Below, piece by piece: positions 57,972 through 64,000 of a stretch of DNA of 64,000 nt; the first letter of the stretch is position 1; each line of letters starts with the position of its first letter. Source of the DNA: Litoditis marina (lineage: Eukaryota; Nematoda; Chromadorea; Rhabditida; Rhabditidae); assembly GCA_964036275.1 (NCBI GenBank), contig OZ038434.1, forward strand, positions 27,265,511 to 27,329,510, given 5' to 3'. The position numbers and the translations under genes were made by a program. The notes beneath the pieces were generated by a model. The model saw nothing but the letters and a program-made list of their open reading frames with translations, had not been told where the DNA came from and did not search any database.

Positions 57972-60057
57972 TCGAAAAATACATTTTAAGAGGATGATTA
58001 TGTGGACCAATCCCAACGCTTCAGTCCTTTAAATTGCACTATATTTTTCAATTGCAGTTTTGAAGGACCGACGCGTCGAGATTAGTCACATATTCGTCCT
58101 ACTTCAAGAACATGATGAAATGAAATAAATGTTGGAGTCTCATTGTTTATACTTTTACATGTTCCCCTTAACTTCTTTATCGCGTGTTTACCTGAATTTA
58201 AGGCGTGTTATCCATCGGAAAACTTTGATGTGATATCAGAAAACATTCTGAATGTCAGATCCTAACTTTAATTTTTTTAAAGGATGCCAGTCTGCTTTCA
58301 CGTTTCTCCAAAATACGGTAAATTGGCTACAAGTGAAATGTGTTCCACATTCCATAAACTGTCACACATTATACATTCAGAACACTCGTGTGGTGAATAA
58401 CTGCTAATTTAGTAGATTATGAGTACTACCCATGTAATTTTATTAGGAGCACTTATTAGTTTTTGCAGCGATAAATAGAGTTTGATCGGAGTGGACCAAA
58501 CAACAACCGATTATAGTGGGATTTGGTCATGTTTGCAGTTAAAACTCCAGTTTGACAAAGACACGTGTTCACTCGCAAATAAACATTCTATTCTTTTTTC
58601 TAATGTGTGAAGTACAGAAAATGAAAAGTAGACGTCAAACTCCTACATTGAGTTTTATTAATTCAATATAATTATGTTTAAAAAATAATGTCAGTTTTAT
58701 AATCTAAAACTTTACGGGCTTCAAACCTACTGTATTTATTCGCTACAGAGTCCACGATGCAACTAGACACAAACGGAAATGGAGGAATAAGAAGAGAGAG
58801 AGGAGAGAAAAGAATATAAATTTATTTGCACCATGTAAATTCCTAGATTGCCTATTACAATCTTAAGTTACCTTGATTTCGGGCAATTATCAATCCATAT
58901 GTCAAACAGGGAGCTATATTGCCTCGCGACAGCGTTTCGAAATTTTAAAAAAATTCTCGGAAAAAAAATCTTCAAATCATTCTCATAAGTTTTCTAATTA
59001 CGTTCATAACCGTGAAGATCCGTTAAAATACGAACTCTTTCAACTCCAACAGGAACTATGAGGTGTTTTAGGGGGAACTGTAGAGCTCACGCATGTGTTG
59101 TGACTTACAGAGTTGTTCTATTACATTTTCAAAACGGCCAACACTCGTTGAACACATTTTTTAAATCTTCTGGGGTTGAGCGATTTGTTTGGGTTTTCTG
59201 TTTTTACCCCGTCCCCGAATTGTACAGATTCTTATTCCGTAATAAACTATTGTTGTTAAAACCCGTTTCCCTTCAATTCACTTATTTCAACGTTAGTTAC
59301 AAGGGATTGTAACCGGATTGTAGGGTCCGGTTACTCGCAGTTACCTTCTCAGGTAACCAAAATAAAGTTTTCTAAAAACCGGTTAGATACAGAGTTGGTC
59401 CTGGCGCTGGCTCTGCAAAAAAGCGTTGACTCTTGGTCTGTAGTGAGGTTGACTTCTACTATTGGAAATCGTATTACTCTGCGGCAAATGACTACTTTCA
59501 TGAAAACGAAACCTTAAATTACTTCACACTGAGTAGCAGTTTTGAGCAGTCCTTTGATACACCTGAGCGTACATTTTTACAGTACCCCATCGAATGTTCA
59601 AGCAAGCTTTTAGTTGTTCTATCCTGTTCTATAGAGACAATGATAGCGAACGAAATAGTAAAGTTTGATTAGTTTTCTGAGAATGCATTACTCTAAAAAC
59701 ATTCTTAGGGTTACACGTAAAAAAAGCGGACAACAGAAATTATACTCTGTTTCATTAGTGGACGCCTACAGTAAGACTCGGATACTTTTAGTCATGAGCT
59801 AGATATGTGATAACATTCTGAACGTCTTACCAACATACTCTCAATGCTCGTTTACCTCTTTCCAGACCCAGCCTCTTACCTTGAAAATGCACAGTCTGCT
59901 GAGAATTCTTAAAAATCAGAGTTACGAGTATTCAACACCTTTTCACTGCAAAACCATGTTTATAACCATCAAAAATCACCAACGAACTATTTTAGAAGCG
60001 ACCTTTTTTGTGTTCGTATAACCATCACTTCATTGAAGAACCTTTTTCCGACCTATC
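57972..60057. repeat. Duplicated 3' flank of gene D / upstream of gene E
   Basis: Collinear with 45375-47850 and then 48255-48300 beyond the inserted repeat. No gene seen; short frames such as 59058-59312 are not conserved as proteins in the sister copy. Confidence 0.7.
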
Positions 60058-62732
60058 ATGGATTGGGTGTGGATGACGTACAGTGATTTTCTCTCATCTG
60101 GAGAGAGTTATCCAATTCTGCCTGGAAACAGAAGTTTTGCATCGGATATAACTCATTTCAATAAAGCAGCATTGGAAGGACCCAGTTTTCTCCAGAATGA
60201 GAACTTCATCTCCTATTTGATTTCGGCAGTAGCAGGTGTAGTTTGTAGTTTGCTCACTCCATGGCACATCTCGGAGCAATGAGCTGTTTTCAGTTTGGAG
60301 TTTCATGAGCATTCCTTATCAATGTTTATATATCATTTTACTCGCCATTTGAACAGAACAAAAACGTAGGCAGCTAAAAAGCTGAAGCAGATACCTTTTG
60401 CGACTTAAACTTCTAAAAAACTTTTTTCTGTGTATCTAAACGAGTTAAATGTGAGTCAAGAAACAGATTTCTGGATATAATGGCCTCGAATAAAAAAAAA
60501 TTAAAACATTCCAGGTACATTTTGGAAACATTTCAGCAGTTCCATCATTGTTCCTCTACATGAAGATAATTTCTGTGATAAGGTCATCGGAACTTGCCAA
60601 TCAGCCGTTCTTCCGACATTTTGTGGTTGAAGCTTGTGTGGTGAGTTGAAATATTTGTCTGAAGATTCTTTGATATTTTAGTTTTCTTATCGCAACATCT
60701 CGAAGTTTCGCAGCTATCAAATCCTTATAAGACTAAACACACCTTTGTATTTGTAAAATGTTGCTCAATTATCAATCCCGAGTATAACACCAACAAGATA
60801 CTTGGTTCCAAAATACATCATTTTCTTTGTAGAACATGCTGGAGGTTCTTCTTGATTGGTTGGTCGCTCGTCTACCGAATCTCACAATTTGTCGCTCGTG
60901 CCTGGTTTATATGCCGCTCGGATTCCATCTAACATTCATATATTTTCTGGGAGCTTTCACGGAAATCTGGCAACTTTTCTCCTTCGTTTTGATCGGATTC
61001 AACAGATGGACTGCGATTTTCTTTCCGATGAGTTATGATAAGGTTTGTAAAAAATGCCCAAATATAGAATGAAAAATTGTTGTAGTACTGTTTCCGCTGT
61101 GTACATAAGTCGTACCCTATTCGGACTCCGGCCACACGCATCAAATTACCTTGCGATACTTAATTCTATTTTTGCAAGATAATGTTATCTCAAACAATGT
61201 TACAGCAATAGTGAACACCCACACATCTCAAATATTGAGAAGAAAGGGAGAAAATACACATTTGAAGTGGATAATGGAAACTTTCAGCTGTGGCGAAAAC
61301 TTCTCCCGATTGCTTGGGTGGGTATTTCTGTGATATCGCTGGGTTTTACTTGGTTTCTTCTGCCTTCACAACCATATTTTCGGTTATATGAAATTGGAGG
61401 AGGGTCTAACATGGACTACAGCCATCCTTTTAGTCAGGTGAACTACAAATCCTAATTGAGGCCACGTTCATTAAGTTCACAAAAAACATTTTTTCCCGCG
61501 ATTCTGAACTTTTCTGACCGGCACACGATTTTTACTATCTTCCCGCGGGAAGCTGTTCAGCTTTCCGGATATTGGAGAATTCGGCCACATGTTTGAATGT
61601 GGATAAACTTGTTTGACGCTTCCTTCAGAACACGTAGGTGAAACGTGAATACGTTGATTATTGAACAGAATAAAACACGCGACTATGGAGTTCTGAGTCT
61701 GAACATTCCCAATTTGTACACATCACCAATTTGGAGCGTCACAAGCCATAGTCGTCGCCAACGGGAAGGCGGGAGAGTACTGTATATCTCACTTTCCGTT
61801 GTGTACGCACACATGTCTCCGATTCCAAAGCTTGTCGGTCATGTGCTCTATTAGCGCAGTGGTGAGCGCCTTGCTACGAATATTTTTCTCGCAGGTTCGA
61901 TTCCGGCGAGAGACATAAATTAATAAATTTGGCACTCTATATATACCTCGTTGTTACAGTTTCGTCGCAGTACTCACACCTTCTATGCAGCTGTTTCATC
62001 TACGATTCTGAATATGATCTTTGTACTTAGTTGCGTAACTCGCCTGAAGTTCGAAGGTATAACTGAGGTGAATGCGAAAATCGAACGTTCACTGTGGATT
62101 GTGGGCGCATGTAACTTCCTACTGCAGCTTCTACAAACTGTTAACCAGGTCGGTCACGTTAACCAAACTCCCCACACACTATTGACATCTACAGCGAAAA
62201 AACGTGGAAACGTACAAAGGTACACAACTAACGGACATACATAATTCATCAGTGTTTTCAACGTCTTGATATGTGAACTACATGTTTACAAAAGTGTAAG
62301 TCCATCAAATGGTTTTGGTCCACGGCCCTCTATCTAACATTCTCCAGTTCCGTTACGATCCTTACGTTTCGATCCGAACGAGAGTCGGTAGACTCATAAA
62401 GTAAGCTCTCTTTGCAATGAATGGTGTATGTTGCCCTCTCCTATCCCGATGTGTTTGTAGTTTGATCTTTTTTCGCTTGGAATTGGTTATTGGTGAGATT
62501 TGGTCATTCCCTTGTTCAGATTCTTTTCTACTACCTCGCAAATTCGGACGAAAGTGATGAAAAGTACTATTGGCTCGGAGTTCAGTTTCGCTACAATTTC
62601 GTCGTGGTCGATTTGATGTCGCTAACTCCTCCATGGATCCTGGTTGTCGTGAACGAGAAAATACGCAGAGCCGTATTCTCGAAAAGTTCATCTCCCGTTG
62701 AAACTCTCACCATTCAACAGACATCCAGATAG
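60058..62732 (+). CDS. SRG-superfamily chemoreceptor GPCR, gene E (347 aa)
   Basis: Six exons: 60058-60235, 60537-60640, 60833-61042, 61288-61437, 61960-62148, 62520-62732, phases 1,0,0,0,0, frame open. Start MDWVWMTYSDFLSSGESYPI lacks the second-position Phe/Leu of its relatives, so exon 1 is one codon shorter. Glycosylation site NRS. Exon 3 ends GFNRWTAIFFPMSYDK; exon 5 FRRSTHTFYAAVSSTILNMI; exon 6 MSLTPPWILVVVNEKIRRAV with a short tail. Intron 4 contains a SINE copy ending about 18 bp before the exon 5 acceptor. No upstream trans-splice signal is evident. A sensory receptor role is presumed. Confidence 0.91.
61748..61942 (+). mobile_element. tRNA-derived SINE-like element, family 1 (copy 4, intron 4 of E)
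   Basis: Best-preserved copy: head GGCGGGAGAGTACTGTATAT, A box TAGCGCAGTGG, B box GGTTCGATTCC, tail TTAATAAATTTGGCACTC. The D-arm pairing GCGC...GCGC remains. It abuts the acceptor region of exon 5 (GTTGTTACAG). Confidence 0.82.
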
Positions 62733-62781
62733 AATTGATTGGAATTCTGAAGAACAAAATGACGTCTCCATGTTCTCTACA

Positions 62782-62892
62782 AGGGTTGTTAATCGAGTTC
62801 AAAATTTCTGGTGAAAAAAAAAACAAGTTTCCGAGTTTGGCCAAAAACCGAGTTTTGGAGTCTCGAGTTTTGAGTTCAACTTTAATAACCCT
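62782..62892. mobile_element. 111-bp AGGGTTGTTA-type MITE, CGAGTTT-rich
   Basis: Ends AGGGTTGTTAA and TTAATAACCCT. The interior consists of CGAGTTC/CGAGTTT words, quite unlike the GGAATT interior of the 50678-51283 element with the same ends. Confidence 0.7.
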
Positions 62893-63544
62893 ACTTTCGT
62901 TTCCTCAATTTTGAAGATGTGTAACGCTTAATTCAGAATATCAGTGCAAATGAATTTCGCTGTACTTTCTATTGAACACTTTCTGTTCTTGCAGAACACC
63001 TGCAAGAAACAAATATACTCATGTTGCGGGCGTAATAGAATACATTAACGAGAACATTCCCGTTACCTTAATTCACACTTTCTAGTAATAATGGAACGGG
63101 CTGCGTCAAATAAATGGTAATTGTCACGTTAAATGCCACCTGGTGAAAAGTTTACTCGAACATACTCATTACTCTTACTACATTACGAATACTATATGTT
63201 GTCTGGTGCAATAACTTTAGCTTCCTCTCCAAGTTATTCTAGAGTGAGAGCTCATCACTGTTGTTTTAAAATGCTGCGTCGTCATGTTTTGTTTAATTTT
63301 GTGTATTCTATACGTGAATGTGAATGAGCAAATAAATCAGGAATAACAATCAAAAAACTTCTGAGCCATGAACGCTCTTCCAGTTTCATAATGTTTGCCT
63401 GAACGCATTTCAGTCAAAGTTTACCACATTCATGTTTTACAGTGATGTGGTCTACTACAGAAATAGACGAAATGAACTATGAAATCATGAACATCCAGAA
63501 TTTCATCAAAATTCTATTTTGTATTAACGTATTCAGCCGATGAA

Positions 63545-63555
63545 AACACGTGAAA
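63545..63555 (-). promoter_or_regulatory. E-box candidate upstream of gene F
   Basis: The minus strand reads TTTCACGTGTT, a full match to WWYCACSTGYY, the extended E-box known from chemoreceptor promoters active in the C. elegans ADL neuron. It lies about 205 bp before the ATG of gene F, within the usual range. One short motif could occur by chance. Confidence 0.35.
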
Positions 63556-63759
63556 TTAATTAATTTCACAAAAAAACATTATGTACTTTCTCATATTAAA
63601 CCCGCAAAAATGTAATCGTTTGATTATCTCTTTTTGTGTAACTGTTCCATAGAACGTTATTCATCCGGAAACAAGCTTTTTTTGTTTTTAATTTAACTGG
63701 AACTATCTATTTGTGTCACGGTGAAGTTTGTAAAACTGACCATTTCAATTCGGACCTCC

Positions 63760-64000
63760 ATGCTCGACTGGGTGTGGTTGACGTACAGCGATTTTCTCTC
63801 GTCTGGCGGAGTTTATCCAATCTTACCTGGCCACAGAAATTTTACCTCGGACATAACTCATTTCAACAAAGAAGCACTAGAAGGACCAAGTTTTGTGGAG
63901 AATGAAAACTTCATTCCGTATCTCATTTCAGCGATAGCAGGTAAAGTGGGTGCCAAATTTATAAATTTCTGTCTATCGCCAAAATCGAAAATTAGAGATA
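63760..64000 (+). CDS. SRG-superfamily chemoreceptor GPCR, gene F (partial, exon 1)
   Basis: Exon 1 (63760-63940) encodes 60 residues starting MLDWVWLTYSDFLSSGGVYP and ends in phase 1 at a GTAAAG donor, exactly as in the other genes. The usual NR(S/T) glycosylation site is replaced by HRN, with an NFT site overlapping it. Closest to gene E by eye. A family-1 SINE tail (GGGTGCCAAATTTATAAATT, about 63948 onward, minus orientation) begins eight bases inside intron 1. The rest lies beyond the window. Confidence 0.85.
   Translation, partial: MLDWVWLTYSDFLSSGGVYPILPGHRNFTSDITHFNKEALEGPSFVENENFIPYLISAIAGKVGAKFINFCLSPKSKIRD
63948..64000 (-). mobile_element. tRNA-derived SINE-like element, family 1 (copy 5, partial)
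   Basis: The tail of the family in minus orientation at the window edge, within intron 1 of gene F. Confidence 0.6.

Larger units (their letters stand above)
62733..63759. other. Intergenic between genes E and F
   Basis: Holds a 111-bp MITE (62782-62892) and an E-box candidate (63545-63555), both listed separately. No gene seen. Confidence 0.5.

Overview
The window looks like a stretch of a Caenorhabditis-type nematode autosome arm. The sequence is AT-rich, introns begin GT and end in the worm-type TTTTCAG acceptor, and the main genes are a tandem array of nematode-specific SRG-superfamily chemoreceptors (seven-transmembrane GPCRs). Repeats are abundant. The species cannot be fixed from the sequence alone.

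Layout. 1-4884 is repeat-derived: a roughly 356-bp tandem repeat built on a palindrome (1-1060), its decayed remains (to about 2.7 kb), then an irregular repeat field. 4885-8790 is a near-perfect 3.9-kb palindrome. Each arm carries a broken reading frame resembling the C-terminal part of the hexon-like capsid protein of Maverick/Polinton (adintovirus-like) elements, plus an acidic Ser/Asp/Glu-rich reading frame. 9145-9646 is a TTAA-flanked MITE. 10275-16555 is a 185-bp satellite array, split by an LTR retrotransposon (11240-14291) whose two LTRs are identical. The element keeps gag and protease but has lost reverse transcriptase. About 16.5-20.2 kb has no gene I can support.

From 20.2 kb to the end lies the receptor array, all on the + strand. 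Genes A (20263-24041), B (27522-32895), C (41050-45374), D (55082-57971) and E (60058-62732) are each rebuilt here as intact six-exon genes of 347-350 codons (A: 341). All share intron positions and phases (1,0,0,0,0). Gene F starts at 63760 and runs off the window. A lone last-exon relic (38632-38775) and a three-exon pseudogene (50560-52945) show repeated duplication and decay. A and B form one subgroup, C-F another; flank similarity shows that C and D came from one segmental duplication. These receptors are expected to act on sensory cilia of chemosensory neurons.

On the opposite strand, between B and C (34333-37941 or slightly beyond), I rebuilt a 12-exon gene of unknown function. Every junction keeps frame. 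It encodes a Gly/Pro heptapeptide repeat followed by a series of short symmetric exons that look duplicated. It is the most likely undescribed gene in the window.

Two tRNA-derived SINE-like families, several MITE families and local tandem repeats fill introns and intergenic DNA. Some supply or abut splice acceptors of receptor exons.
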